Part shown: one piece after another, positions 32,198 through 40,338 of the stretch
Layout: each line of letters starts with the position of its first letter
How positions within the stretch are numbered: position 1 is the stretch's first letter
Source of the DNA: JAYZDP01 sp036337765
GTDB lineage: Bacteria > Acidobacteriota > Thermoanaerobaculia > Multivoradales > Multivoraceae
DNA length: 43,504 nt
NCBI GenBank assembly: GCA_036337765.1
Contig: JAYZDP010000103.1
Span: 1-43,504 of the forward strand
Reading direction: 5' to 3'
Translations under genes and position numbers: made by a program
Notes under the pieces: generated by a model
The model's database searches: none
What the model was told of the DNA's origin: nothing
Seen by the model: the letters and a program-made list of their open reading frames with translations, nothing else

Positions 32198-33037
32198 ATG
32201 AATCGATGGACCGTTACGCTCTGCATCGCAATCCTCGCCGTGCCGCTGGCCGCGCAGGAACAGAAGAAGAAGATCGAGACCCGCGTCATCATCAACGGCG
32301 AGGACGTCAAGGCCGTTCTCGTCGACGAGGAGGGCAGGGCCAAGGTGCTGCCCTTCGGTGAAGGTAGCGGCTTCGCCTGGGTCCACGGCGGCAAGGGCGA
32401 CAACGCCCTGCGCTACCTCGACCTGGGCGGCCACCGCCGCTTCATCGGCGTGCAATTGATGAGCCTGACCCCGGAGCTGCGCGAGCACTTCGGTGTCCCC
32501 AGCGAGACCGGCGTCATGGTCTCGAAGGTCTTCGAGGACACCCCGGCCGAGCGCGCAGGCATCGAGATCGGCGACATCATCACCTCCGCCGAGGGCAGCT
32601 CGGTCGACAGCTCCGGCGATCTAAGCCGCACGATCGCCGATCTCGAACAGGGAGACTCGGTCTCGATCGAGCTCACTCGTAGCCGCCGCCAGCGGACTCT
32701 CGAGGTCGAGCAGCGCTCACGCAAGCTCTCCAACATGACCCCGCACCTTCTCGGCGGACACCGTGCGTTGATCCTGGGTGACAACGGCGTGGACCTCAAG
32801 AAGTTCGATGATCTGCACGAGCAGTACCGGCTGGCGCTACCCGACGGCCAGGCCCTCAAGTTCGGGCGCTACGAAGATTTCGAAGGCGTACTCAAGCGCC
32901 TCGAGGAGTACTTCGAGAGCGACGAATGGCACGAGCGACTCGAGCACCTCGAGGGCACCGACTGGGGCGACGTCGAAGAGCGGATGAAGGCGGTCGAGCA
33001 GCGGCTGCGCGAGCTCGAAGGCGCTCTGGACGAGTAA
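32198..33037 (+). CDS. Secreted PDZ-domain protein of the sigma operon
   Basis: 279 residues. A signal peptide (MNRWTVTLCIAILAVPLAAQ) leads into a beta-rich N-terminal region. A PDZ domain lies at about 85-175: FIGVQLMSLTPELREHFGVP, GVMVSKVFEDTPAERAGIEI and GDIITSAEGSSVDSSGDLSR. A C-terminal helical domain ends in EERMKAVEQRLRELEGALDE. There is no trypsin-like or site-2 protease domain, so it is not DegS or RseP. A PDZ sensor that binds misfolded C-termini and signals to the anti-sigma would fit its position, 16 bases after the putative anti-sigma gene. The stop codon directly abuts the stop of the convergent HMG-CoA synthase gene. Confidence 0.85.
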   Translation: MNRWTVTLCIAILAVPLAAQEQKKKIETRVIINGEDVKAVLVDEEGRAKVLPFGEGSGFAWVHGGKGDNALRYLDLGGHRRFIGVQLMSLTPELREHFGVPSETGVMVSKVFEDTPAERAGIEIGDIITSAEGSSVDSSGDLSRTIADLEQGDSVSIELTRSRRQRTLEVEQRSRKLSNMTPHLLGGHRALILGDNGVDLKKFDDLHEQYRLALPDGQALKFGRYEDFEGVLKRLEEYFESDEWHERLEHLEGTDWGDVEERMKAVEQRLRELEGALDE

Positions 33038-34144
33038 CTAGGCTGGCTGAGCGGCCGCCCGGATGGCGCAATAGTCCTCGCCGCTGATCAGGCGGCGGCT
33101 TGCCAGGTCTTTCTCGATGTCGACGGCCCAAGCACCTTCTTTCGCCGCCGGTCCGGCGACCAGCGACATCAGCTCGGCGCCAACGCCGGAACCGTAGGAG
33201 AAAGCGGCGATGCGATCGCCGCTTTCGCGGCCTTGAAGCGCGTTGGCCACTGAGATCCAAAGGCTCGCGGTGTAGGCGTTGCCGGTCAGCTTGTTCCAGA
33301 TCATGGTCGGCTCGACCTTGTCTTCGAAGAGCTCGATCACCTTCTCGGCTGGCATCTTGAGTGCCCCGGCAAGATGCATGACCGCTTTTCGCACCATCTT
33401 CGGAAAAGGCACGTGGAAGCAGATCGCCTCGAAGCCCTGGAGCGTCTTGTCCGGATCGCGCTCATTGATGAGCGCCTGGAAGCAGAACTCGGCGGCCTTC
33501 TTGTAGCACTCGAGGCTCAGCTTGCCGTTGACAGTCGGGAACTTGTCGCCCACCGGACGAAAGAAGTCGAACTCGGGCTCGCTGTAGGGGATCGTGTCGG
33601 TGTCGATGGAGGCGATCTCCGGCCTGTCGACGACAAAGGCCACGGCTCCTGCGCCCTGCGTCGCTTCGCCGGGGTCACCCTCCTCATAAAGGGCCACATC
33701 GGCGGCGACCACCAGAGCAGCGCGCTCCTTGGCTGCGCCCAACAGTCGCCACTCGGCGGCCTGGCGCAGCGCCAGCGTGCCGCCGTAGCAGGCATGCTTG
33801 ACCTCGTACGAGCGAATGCCACCCGACAGGCCGAGCTCGTCGGCGACGTAGGCGCTGAGCGGTCGCGACATGTCCACGGCGGTCTCGGTGCCAGCGGCCA
33901 GCAAGCCGATGCGTCGAGGATCGCCGTCCCAGCGCGAGAGCGCTCGGCGGGCCGCTTCGGCGGCCAGATCGACCACCCCATAGTCCGGGGGGCAGATCGC
34001 CATCTGCGAGCAGCCAAGACCGACCGTGTACTTGTTCGGGTCCTCGCCGCGCAGCTTCGCCAGCTCCTCGACCGGCAGCGCCAGGGGCGGCAGGTGAAGG
34101 CCAATCGACTCGATGCCGACCGTGGGTGTCGTCGTTTCGCTCAT
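33038..34144 (-). CDS. Hydroxymethylglutaryl-CoA synthase
   Basis: 368 residues from the chosen ATG. Condenses acetyl-CoA with acetoacetyl-CoA to HMG-CoA. The catalytic triad can be read. GTETAVDMSRP supplies Glu87. EVKHACYGGTLALRQAAEW supplies nucleophile Cys119. CFHVPFPKM supplies His244. The C-terminal TGNAYTASLWISVANAL is the conserved GN-x-Y-x2-S motif. The start MSETTTPTVGIESIGLHLPP (34142-34144) is preferred to one nine codons upstream. No other mevalonate gene, and no polyketide beta-branching cassette, is nearby. The pathway is therefore open, although the length and motifs fit the bacterial mevalonate type. Confidence 0.92.
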   Translation of the reverse strand: MSETTTPTVGIESIGLHLPPLALPVEELAKLRGEDPNKYTVGLGCSQMAICPPDYGVVDLAAEAARRALSRWDGDPRRIGLLAAGTETAVDMSRPLSAYVADELGLSGGIRSYEVKHACYGGTLALRQAAEWRLLGAAKERAALVVAADVALYEEGDPGEATQGAGAVAFVVDRPEIASIDTDTIPYSEPEFDFFRPVGDKFPTVNGKLSLECYKKAAEFCFQALINERDPDKTLQGFEAICFHVPFPKMVRKAVMHLAGALKMPAEKVIELFEDKVEPTMIWNKLTGNAYTASLWISVANALQGRESGDRIAAFSYGSGVGAELMSLVAGPAAKEGAWAVDIEKDLASRRLISGEDYCAIRAAAQPA

Positions 34145-34217
34145 CTTCCTAATACTAGCAACCGGGGGCAATGTTTCGGATGCTCAGATGCTCTCCCGCC
34201 GCTGCTCGGTGGCACCT

Positions 34218-34529
34218 TCAGGGGTCCCAGCGATAGCGCTTCAGACTCACCTTTCCCGCAACCGAGAACTCCACCCCCTCTACTTCGAGAAGCGCCCTCT
34301 GATGCCCCTCCCACCCGGGAGTCGCACGCGGGCTCACCTCACCCGATGCGTTGATCACGCGGTGCCAGGGCACGTCCTCGGCGTCGAGGGCGTGAAGCGC
34401 GTAGCCGACCTGGCGAGCATGGCGAGGAAGGCCGGCCAGCGACGCCACCTGCCCGTAGGTCGCGACGCGACCCTCTGGAATCCGCCGCACCACGTCGTAG
34501 AAGAGCTGCCAGCGGCCGGACACCGACAA
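34218..34529 (-). CDS. Alkyltransferase-like protein (ATL)
   Basis: 103 residues. This is the C-terminal domain of O6-methylguanine-DNA methyltransferase (FYDVVRRIPEGRVATYGQVA, then LHALDAEDVPWHRVINASGE), but with Trp instead of the alkyl-accepting Cys in the PCHRV motif (PWHRV). ATL proteins bind O6-alkylguanine without repairing it and hand the lesion to nucleotide excision repair. The helix-turn-helix segment with the conserved Tyr and Arg is intact. Divergent from the MFS gene at 34594 with 64 bases between. Confidence 0.93.
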   Translation of the reverse strand: MSVSGRWQLFYDVVRRIPEGRVATYGQVASLAGLPRHARQVGYALHALDAEDVPWHRVINASGEVSPRATPGWEGHQRALLEVEGVEFSVAGKVSLKRYRWDP

Positions 34530-34593
34530 ACCCTAACCCAACGGCGTACCCGTCCCGCCACCGGTCGCCGTCACCGCCTCCCATCGGGCCCCA

Positions 34594-35847
34594 ATGGCGC
34601 CCAGCCCCGGAGCTCCGCCTCACCTGCGGCGCAACTTCATCGCTCTGCTCGCCCACGGCATGCTGGGCCAGACGGGCTTCCGACTGCTCGGCGCGCCGAC
34701 GTTTCTGCCCGCGTACTTGAGCATTCTCGCGGGCAACAACGCAGCAGTCGGGATCGCGCGCGCCATACAGAGCCTCGGCATGGCGCTGTCGCCGTTTCTC
34801 GGCGCGTGGATGGTCGAACACCGGGTCTACGTCAAGCGTCTGGGCCTCGTCTTCGGCGGCTTCATGCGGCTGCAGATCCTGTTCATCGCCCTCACCGCGC
34901 TGCTCCTGCCGCCCAGTGCAGCACTGATCGCGGTGTGGATCGTCATCGGAATCTGGGGCTTCGCCAGCGGCCTTCAGGGCGTCACCTTCACCTTCCTCAT
35001 CTCGAAGGCGATCCCGCCGCGGCAACGCGGTCGCCTGCAGGGCTTTCGCAACGTCACGTCCGGCGCGACACTCCTCGTGGTCTCGGCGCTGGGCGGCTTG
35101 ATCGTCGACTCCTACGGATTCCCAGACGGCTACGGCTGGACCTTCATGCTCGCCTTCCTGCTCACGTCGCTGAGCCTGCTGGCCTTCTCGACCATTCGCG
35201 AGCCAGGAACCGCGCAGCCCAAGGTGCGCGTTGACCTGGCTAGCCGGCTGCGCGACCTACCCGCGCTGCTCGGCCAAGACCCGAGCTTTCGCCACTTCTT
35301 CTCGGCCCGACTGCTGGGAACGGCGAGCCGAGGCGCCATGCCCTTCTACGTGCTCTACATCGGGCAGAGCTACGGACTGTCGGGAGCGCGCCTGGCGACC
35401 CTGACCATCATCTTCACCATCTCCCAGGCACTCGGCTCCCTGGTCTGGGGCACCCTCGCCGATGCCAAAGGCTTCAAGGCAGTGCTATTCGGCTGCTTCG
35501 TGGTCTGGATCGGCGGCAACGCAATGATTCTCTCGACGACATCGCTTTGGGGGGCGTACGCGGTCTTCGCCTTGGTCGGCGTGGGACTGTCGGGCTTCAT
35601 GCTCGCCGGCAACAACCTGGCGCTCGAGTTCGGGGCGGAGAACGATCGACCGATGCGGATCGCCGCCACCAACAGCGCAGCCGAGCTGGTCGGAGGCCTG
35701 AGCGTACTCGGTGCCGGCTTCCTCGCCGACTCCGCCGTGTTGACCCGAGTTTTCTGGCTGTCCATCGCTTTTCAGCTCCTTGCGATGCAGCAAACATCGA
35801 GGATCGACGACCCTCGATGTGAAGAGGAGGCCGCATCGAGCTTGTGA
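34594..35847 (+). CDS. Major facilitator superfamily transporter
   Basis: 417 residues, about twelve hydrophobic helices, from HLRRNFIALLAHGMLGQTGF to FWLSIAFQLLAM. MFS-type loops occur at PFLGAWMVEHRVYVKRLGLV, ISKAIPPRQRGRLQGFRNVT and ALGSLVWGTLADAKGFKAVL. The central loop, about 200-230, carries RVDLASRLRDLPALLGQDPS. Substrate unknown. The last 20 or so residues (QQTSRIDDPRCEEEAASSL) are soluble and are encoded across the 35794-35820 hairpin. It is not coupled to any neighbour. Confidence 0.85.
   Translation: MAPSPGAPPHLRRNFIALLAHGMLGQTGFRLLGAPTFLPAYLSILAGNNAAVGIARAIQSLGMALSPFLGAWMVEHRVYVKRLGLVFGGFMRLQILFIALTALLLPPSAALIAVWIVIGIWGFASGLQGVTFTFLISKAIPPRQRGRLQGFRNVTSGATLLVVSALGGLIVDSYGFPDGYGWTFMLAFLLTSLSLLAFSTIREPGTAQPKVRVDLASRLRDLPALLGQDPSFRHFFSARLLGTASRGAMPFYVLYIGQSYGLSGARLATLTIIFTISQALGSLVWGTLADAKGFKAVLFGCFVVWIGGNAMILSTTSLWGAYAVFALVGVGLSGFMLAGNNLALEFGAENDRPMRIAATNSAAELVGGLSVLGAGFLADSAVLTRVFWLSIAFQLLAMQQTSRIDDPRCEEEAASSL
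35794..35820. repeat. Perfect 9-bp dyad in the 3' end of the MFS gene
   Basis: ACATCGAGG, a 9-base spacer, then CCTCGATGT. The centre lies about 80-85 bases upstream of the start expected from the sigma-54 promoter at 35864, where bacterial enhancer-binding proteins commonly bind. It would also fold as an RNA hairpin at the end of the MFS message, but there is no T-run. Confidence 0.5.
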
Positions 35848-35857
35848 AATTTTTCAC
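35844..35857. repeat. GTGAAA-TT-TTTCAC dyad overlapping the MFS stop codon
   Basis: A 6-bp inverted repeat with two-base centre in an AT-rich patch, six bases before the sigma-54 -24 element. It may be a repressor or bending-protein site. Confidence 0.4.
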
Positions 35858-36180
35858 TTGCAATGGCACACTTATTGCTTCATACTACTTTCATCAACGG
35901 AGGAATCCAACGAGACGAGGTCCCGCGTCCCATTTTTCTTACCTTTTGTCCCATCCCTTGATCCGCCAAGATCCCTCGACCTCCGAGGGTAAAGCCATTC
36001 ATCCAATCCCCTCGCGGAACCTCTTCCCTCCAACCCTCTCCCCGCCTCCTAGCGACGATCAGAGCTTCCCGCGGTGCCAATGTGGCATCATCGGCGGTGT
36101 TCATGCTGCGACGCAGCGTCGAAATCGGCCGCGAGCACTGGGTCTGCGGCTGAGCGGTAGACTCGCGCCGCCGTCTGCCC
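35848..36180 (+). other. AT-richer noncoding leader between MFS and sulfatase genes
   Basis: This 333-base stretch is visibly lower in G+C than the genes on either side. It contains a sigma-54 promoter at 35864-35879. A Shine-Dalgarno-like GGAGG at about 35899-35903 has no start codon at suitable distance. A 6-bp stem (CCCTCG/CGAGGG) with a 5-base loop lies at 35973-35989, and a polypyrimidine-rich run covers roughly 36000-36050. The reading frames through it look non-coding (many Pro/Ser/Arg, no family pattern). The likely content is a long 5' leader for the sulfatase gene, a small RNA, or the remains of a lost short gene. Confidence 0.55.
35864..35879 (+). promoter_or_regulatory. Consensus-perfect sigma-54 (RpoN) promoter
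   Basis: TGGCAC, five bases, then TTGCT, with GG at 35865-35866 and GC at 35877-35878 separated by exactly ten bases. This matches the -24/-12 consensus TGGCAC-N5-TTGCW. Transcription should begin near 35890. The next annotated gene on the strand starts at 36181, about 290 bases later. Dyads at 35794-35820 and 35844-35857 lie upstream. Confidence 0.7.
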
Positions 36181-38373
36181 ATGTCGCCGCCACGCTTCTC
36201 CTGGACGTTCACCGTCTTTGCACTGGGCGCCTGCGCTCCCGACGGCGCGCGGCTGGAGATCGACCTGCGAGCGGAGCTGAGCTCGGCGGCCGTTTCGCAG
36301 ACACCTCCGATGCTCGACCTCGGCACGGCCGAGGGGCAGCTTCACCTGCTCCAGGGTTGGTCGGAGGGAGCGACGCGCAGCGACGGGGTTACCTACGCTT
36401 GGAGCGTCGGTCCCCGATCGACCTTCAGCTTCTTCCTCGACCAGCCCCAGGATCTCGATCTGCGCTTCATCGGCCGGCCCTTCCACCTCTCCGATGAAGA
36501 CGAGCAGCAAGTTCACGTCGAGGTCAATGGCGTTGGGGTGGACAGCTTCGTGCCGCGGACGAGTGGTCGGGGCACGGCCGTGGCAGTGCCCGCTGCCGCT
36601 CTGCGCTCGGGGACCAACGAAGTCGCCCTGACCTACGCCTATACCGCCATCCCGGCCACGCTGGGGCGCGGTCCGGACGAGCGCGAGCTCGCCGTAGCCT
36701 GGCATCGCATCTCCATCGAAGGTCCGCCTCTGGCGCGCGAGATCAGGCTCGAAGGCGAGGAGATGCGACTCCCCTTCGGCACCCGGGTCGACTACTTTAT
36801 CGATCTCCCAGACCGAGCGACCCTGATGTTCGAGAGGCTCAAGCCGGGTGGGGCCGACAGCGGCTCGCTGCACCTGGAGATCCTCAGCGTGGACGGCAGC
36901 TCGAGAGCCGCCACCGTCGCGGTTCCGAGCGGGCGGGTGGCGCCGTTGGAGGATCTCCCTGCAGGCCCTGCCCGACTACGCCTTGTGGCGCGAAACGAAG
37001 CCGGCTCACACGGCGACATCCGGCTCGAGAGCCCCCGCGTCGGAGGCGTCGCCACCAAGCGCCACGAGTCGCCGCCCACGCCCGCTATCACCGCCACCCG
37101 CACGACGCTGCCGCACGTCCTCTTCTATCTGGTGGACACACTGCGCGCAGATCACCTCTCCTGCTACGGCTATGCTCGCGAGACCAGTCCCCACCTCGAC
37201 GCTTTCGCAGCCGACGCCACGCTGTTCGAGAACGCGTTCGCGGCGGCGTCAAAGACGCGTCCTTCGATCGCCTCGCTGTTCACGGGCCTCAGCCCCTTCG
37301 AGCACGGTGTCAACGGCGGCTACGACCGCCTACCCGACGAGGCCGTGACCATAGCCGAGCTTCTACGGGGAGCGGGCTACACCACCGTCGGTTTCATCGC
37401 CAATCCGACCATCGCCGACGAGCTCGGTTTCGGCCAGGGCTTCGAGCACTACACCCTCACCGGGAAGGCCAAGGACACCCATCCGACCCCGATGGCTGAG
37501 CTCCTGACGAACTGGCTCGACACCCGCGACGGCAGCGCGCCGTTTTTCGCCTACATCCATGCCATCGAGCCCCACGGGCCCTACCAGCCACCCGCGCAGC
37601 TCCGCGAACGCTTCGGCGCAGTGCCCGGCATGCCGTTCGGATCGTCCGAGCACCTCAAGACACTTCAGGAAGGCGCCGTACCCCCGGCGGAGGGCGAGGC
37701 CAGCGACCTGCAGAAGCTCTACGACGCCGAAATCTCGTGGAGCGATCAGCGCTTCGCCCAGGTGGTCGAGCTCCTTCGCGAGCACGATCTGTACGACGAA
37801 ACGATCATCGTCTTCGTGTCGGACCACGGCGAGGCCTTCTTTGAGCACGGCTGGTGGCAGCACGGCCGGGTTCTCTATCGCGAAGTGGTCGGCGTGCCGC
37901 TGGTCGTTCGCTTTCCCGAGCTCGGCCACGGGCTCCGGGTGGCTCAACCAGTACAGCTGACGGATCTGCTGCCGACGATTCTTGAGGCCGCCGGCGTGCC
38001 GGTCCCCGCCGGGGCAGTGGGCCGAGATCTAGTACCCCTGCTCGAGGCCGGCGCCCAGGACATTGCGAGAAGGCACTACTCACTAGCGATGAGCGGCGGT
38101 GGTCACGTAAGCGCGTCGGTCACCACGCAGCGCTGGCGTCTCATCGAATCAGCGCCATCGGGATCTGCGCAGTCACACGAGCTCTACGAGTGGCGTGAAG
38201 ATCCTGCTGAGCGCACCGACCTAGCCGCAGACCACCCGGTCATCACCGGCTACCTGCGCACTCTGCTCGCAAAGCGGCGAGAGGAGACCGCCAGCAGGCG
38301 CCTCGACCGAGAGACGATCGAGCTCAGCCCGGCGATCGAGGAGCGCCTGCGGGCGCTCGGCTACCTGAACTAG
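36181..38373 (+). CDS. Sulfatase-fold (alkaline phosphatase superfamily) lipoprotein
   Basis: 730 residues. A short lipoprotein signal (FTVFALGAC, Cys18) is followed by about 280 residues of beta-rich N-terminal region. A sulfatase domain follows from about residue 310: HVLFYLVDTLRADHLSCYGY (metal Asp319), the KTRPSIASLFTGLSPFEHGV segment, then FAYIHAIEPHGPYQPP, and VFVSDHGEAFFEHGWWQHGR. At the formylglycine position, where true sulfatases have Cys or Ser in C/S-x-P-S-R, it has Thr359 (TRPSI). It is more likely a phosphohydrolase or phospho(ethanolamine) transferase-like enzyme than an arylsulfatase. The C-terminal ERLRALGYL is common in this subfamily. An in-frame stop at 36151 fixes the ATG at 36181. 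It may be transcribed from the sigma-54 promoter. Confidence 0.88.
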   Translation: MSPPRFSWTFTVFALGACAPDGARLEIDLRAELSSAAVSQTPPMLDLGTAEGQLHLLQGWSEGATRSDGVTYAWSVGPRSTFSFFLDQPQDLDLRFIGRPFHLSDEDEQQVHVEVNGVGVDSFVPRTSGRGTAVAVPAAALRSGTNEVALTYAYTAIPATLGRGPDERELAVAWHRISIEGPPLAREIRLEGEEMRLPFGTRVDYFIDLPDRATLMFERLKPGGADSGSLHLEILSVDGSSRAATVAVPSGRVAPLEDLPAGPARLRLVARNEAGSHGDIRLESPRVGGVATKRHESPPTPAITATRTTLPHVLFYLVDTLRADHLSCYGYARETSPHLDAFAADATLFENAFAAASKTRPSIASLFTGLSPFEHGVNGGYDRLPDEAVTIAELLRGAGYTTVGFIANPTIADELGFGQGFEHYTLTGKAKDTHPTPMAELLTNWLDTRDGSAPFFAYIHAIEPHGPYQPPAQLRERFGAVPGMPFGSSEHLKTLQEGAVPPAEGEASDLQKLYDAEISWSDQRFAQVVELLREHDLYDETIIVFVSDHGEAFFEHGWWQHGRVLYREVVGVPLVVRFPELGHGLRVAQPVQLTDLLPTILEAAGVPVPAGAVGRDLVPLLEAGAQDIARRHYSLAMSGGGHVSASVTTQRWRLIESAPSGSAQSHELYEWREDPAERTDLAADHPVITGYLRTLLAKRREETASRRLDRETIELSPAIEERLRALGYLN

Positions 38374-38404
38374 TGTCCCGTGCTGCTCATTTTCGAAAGG
38401 CGAC

Positions 38405-38674
38405 GTGACGAAAACTTCCGCCGAGGTACACCCATGTCGAATGGACCTCGAATCGACAGTTGACGAGCTCGCGCGCCGCCCCCCCCGCCCGCAGGCACAA
38501 CCCACCGTCACCCTCGACCGGGTCGCCGTCCGCGAAGCCCTCGACCGTGTCTGCGGCGATTCGTTCCTCGACTGGGGGCTGGTGCGCCGCGCCAGTGGCT
38601 CGGCTCTGAAGATCACTCCGACGGTAGCCGATATCGACTCCGTGGTTCAGCAGCCAGACAGCCCGGATCGCTAG
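38405..38674 (+). CDS. Hypothetical 89-residue protein
   Basis: Starts GTG at 38405 behind GAAAGG. Sequence runs TKTSAEVHPCRMDLESTVDE, then a Pro/Arg-rich linker, then a short globular part (VAVREALDRVCGDSFLDWGL, VRRASGSALKI). No family recognised. It lies 31 bases after the sulfatase gene and converges with glyQS, six bases between ends. The only support is the length, ribosome site and position. Confidence 0.4.
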   Translation: MTKTSAEVHPCRMDLESTVDELARRPPRPQAQPTVTLDRVAVREALDRVCGDSFLDWGLVRRASGSALKITPTVADIDSVVQQPDSPDR

Positions 38675-38680
38675 CCCCTC

Positions 38681-40189
38681 TCAGAGCCGCTCGCCCAAGA
38701 AGGCACCCACGCTGTCGAGCGTGATCCGCTCCTGGCCGCCGCTGTCGCGATCGCGCACTGTCAGGGTCTGGTCCTCGAGGGTCTGCCCGTCGACCGTGAA
38801 GCAGAACGGCGTGCCCGCCTCGTCCATGCGGGCGTAGCGCTTGCCAATCGACTGTTTGACGTCGAACTGCAAAGTGAAACGGCGGCGCAGGTCGAGGTAG
38901 AGCTTCTCGGCGATCTCGGGCATGCCTTCCTTGTTCACCAGTGGGAAGATCCCAGCCTTGATCGGCGCGAGGCACGGCTCGAAGCGCATGATCTCGGGCG
39001 ACGGACGGTTCTCGTCAACGTCGTAGGCGTCGCACAGCAGCGCCAGCACACCGCGGGAGAGGCCCGCCGCCGGCTCGATGACGTGCGGCACGAAGCGTTC
39101 GCGGGCCTCCTGGTCGAAGTACTCGAGCTTGGTCTGAGAGTGCTCCTGATGCGCCTCGAGATCGAAGGAGGTGCGGTGCGCAATGCCCTCGAGCTCGCCG
39201 AAGCCCGGCTCGGTGAAGGGATAGCGGAACTCGACGTCGTAGGTGCCTTCGCCCGTCTTGGCGTAGTGCGACAGCTCATCGGCGTCGTGCTTGCGCAGGG
39301 TGAGGCTCGTGCTCTTCAGACCCACCGAGCTCCACCACTCGCGCCGAGCCTCGACCCAGAAGTCCATCCAGGTCTTGGCGTCGCCGGGAGCACAGAAGAA
39401 CTCCATCTCCATCTGTTCGAACTCTCGGCTGCGGAAGATGAAGTTACGTGGGGTGACCTCGTTGCGAAAGGCCTTGCCGATCTGGGCGATGCCGAACGGA
39501 ATGCGTACGCGGCTGGTGTCGAGGACATTCTTGTAGTTGAGAAAGATCCCCTGGGCGGTCTCGGGGCGCAGATACGCGACGTTGTCGTCGCCGCTCGTCG
39601 CGCCTACGAAGGTGCGGAACATGAGGTTGAACTGCTTGGGCTCGGTGAGCGTGCCCGCCTCGCTCGCCTCGGGCCCGTACACGCGAGCCCACTCGGCGGC
39701 ATCGAGATCGACCAGAGCCGAGGTCTCGAAGTCCGCAATGTCGACCTTGCGCTTGAGGACCTTTTTCGCCCTCTTGAGCGCCGGCTCCGGCTCGCCCTCC
39801 TGGAAGGCGAACATCGGCCCATCTTCGCCGCTTCGAAGTAGCTGGACGTGGTCCGCACGGTAGCGCCGCTTGGTCTCGCGACAGTCGACCATCGGGTCGG
39901 AGAAGCCAGCCACGTGACCGCTCGCCTCCCAGGCGCGCGGGTTCTGGATGATCGAGGAATCCAGACCCACGATCGAGAGCGGATGGCCGTCGGGCCCGAG
40001 CGGCGGGCACTCGACCGTGTCCTGCCACCAGGCGTCGCGCAGGTTGTTCTTCAGCTGGGCGCCCAGCGGACCGTAGTCCCAGAAGCCGTTGATCCCACCA
40101 TAGATCTCCGACGCCGGATAGATGAAGCCGCGCCGCTTCGTCAGCGCAACGATACGTTCCATGAGCTCGGAGCCGGTTGGCCTGGGCAT
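38681..40189 (-). CDS. glyQS: Glycyl-tRNA synthetase, homodimeric class II type
   Basis: 502 residues. Charges tRNA-Gly. RRGFIYPASEIYGGINGFWD and YGPLGAQLKNNLRDAWW give the N-terminal part, followed by SGHVAGFSDPMVDC. Motif 2 is AFRNEVTPRNFIFRSREFEQ followed by MEMEFF. VIEPAAGLSRGVLALLCDAY carries motif 3. The anticodon-binding domain ends the protein (LRRRFTLQFDVKQSIGKRYA). This is the alpha2 eukaryote/archaea-like form, not the alpha2beta2 GlyQ+GlyS form. The ATG at 40187-40189 gives the usual MPRPTGSELMERIVALTKRR start. Confidence 0.96.
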   Translation of the reverse strand: MPRPTGSELMERIVALTKRRGFIYPASEIYGGINGFWDYGPLGAQLKNNLRDAWWQDTVECPPLGPDGHPLSIVGLDSSIIQNPRAWEASGHVAGFSDPMVDCRETKRRYRADHVQLLRSGEDGPMFAFQEGEPEPALKRAKKVLKRKVDIADFETSALVDLDAAEWARVYGPEASEAGTLTEPKQFNLMFRTFVGATSGDDNVAYLRPETAQGIFLNYKNVLDTSRVRIPFGIAQIGKAFRNEVTPRNFIFRSREFEQMEMEFFCAPGDAKTWMDFWVEARREWWSSVGLKSTSLTLRKHDADELSHYAKTGEGTYDVEFRYPFTEPGFGELEGIAHRTSFDLEAHQEHSQTKLEYFDQEARERFVPHVIEPAAGLSRGVLALLCDAYDVDENRPSPEIMRFEPCLAPIKAGIFPLVNKEGMPEIAEKLYLDLRRRFTLQFDVKQSIGKRYARMDEAGTPFCFTVDGQTLEDQTLTVRDRDSGGQERITLDSVGAFLGERL

Positions 40190-40338
40190 AGCTGGTTTGG
40201 CCTTGTTCTGAGGAGAGTTGCGGCAGGGCGCCAGGGCGGCGGCCGCGATCGTGGCCGCTCAGTATGTCCAAGAGCGGGGGCGACGGCAAGACGCCCGTTT
40301 GAAACGTTCCGCTGTCGAACGCCGTACAGAAAGAAGCC

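Noticed and set aside
35844..36497. Open frame through the sigma-54 leader into the sulfatase gene
   Set aside because: Composition is non-coding-like and it runs out of frame with the lipoprotein; kept as leader, not gene.
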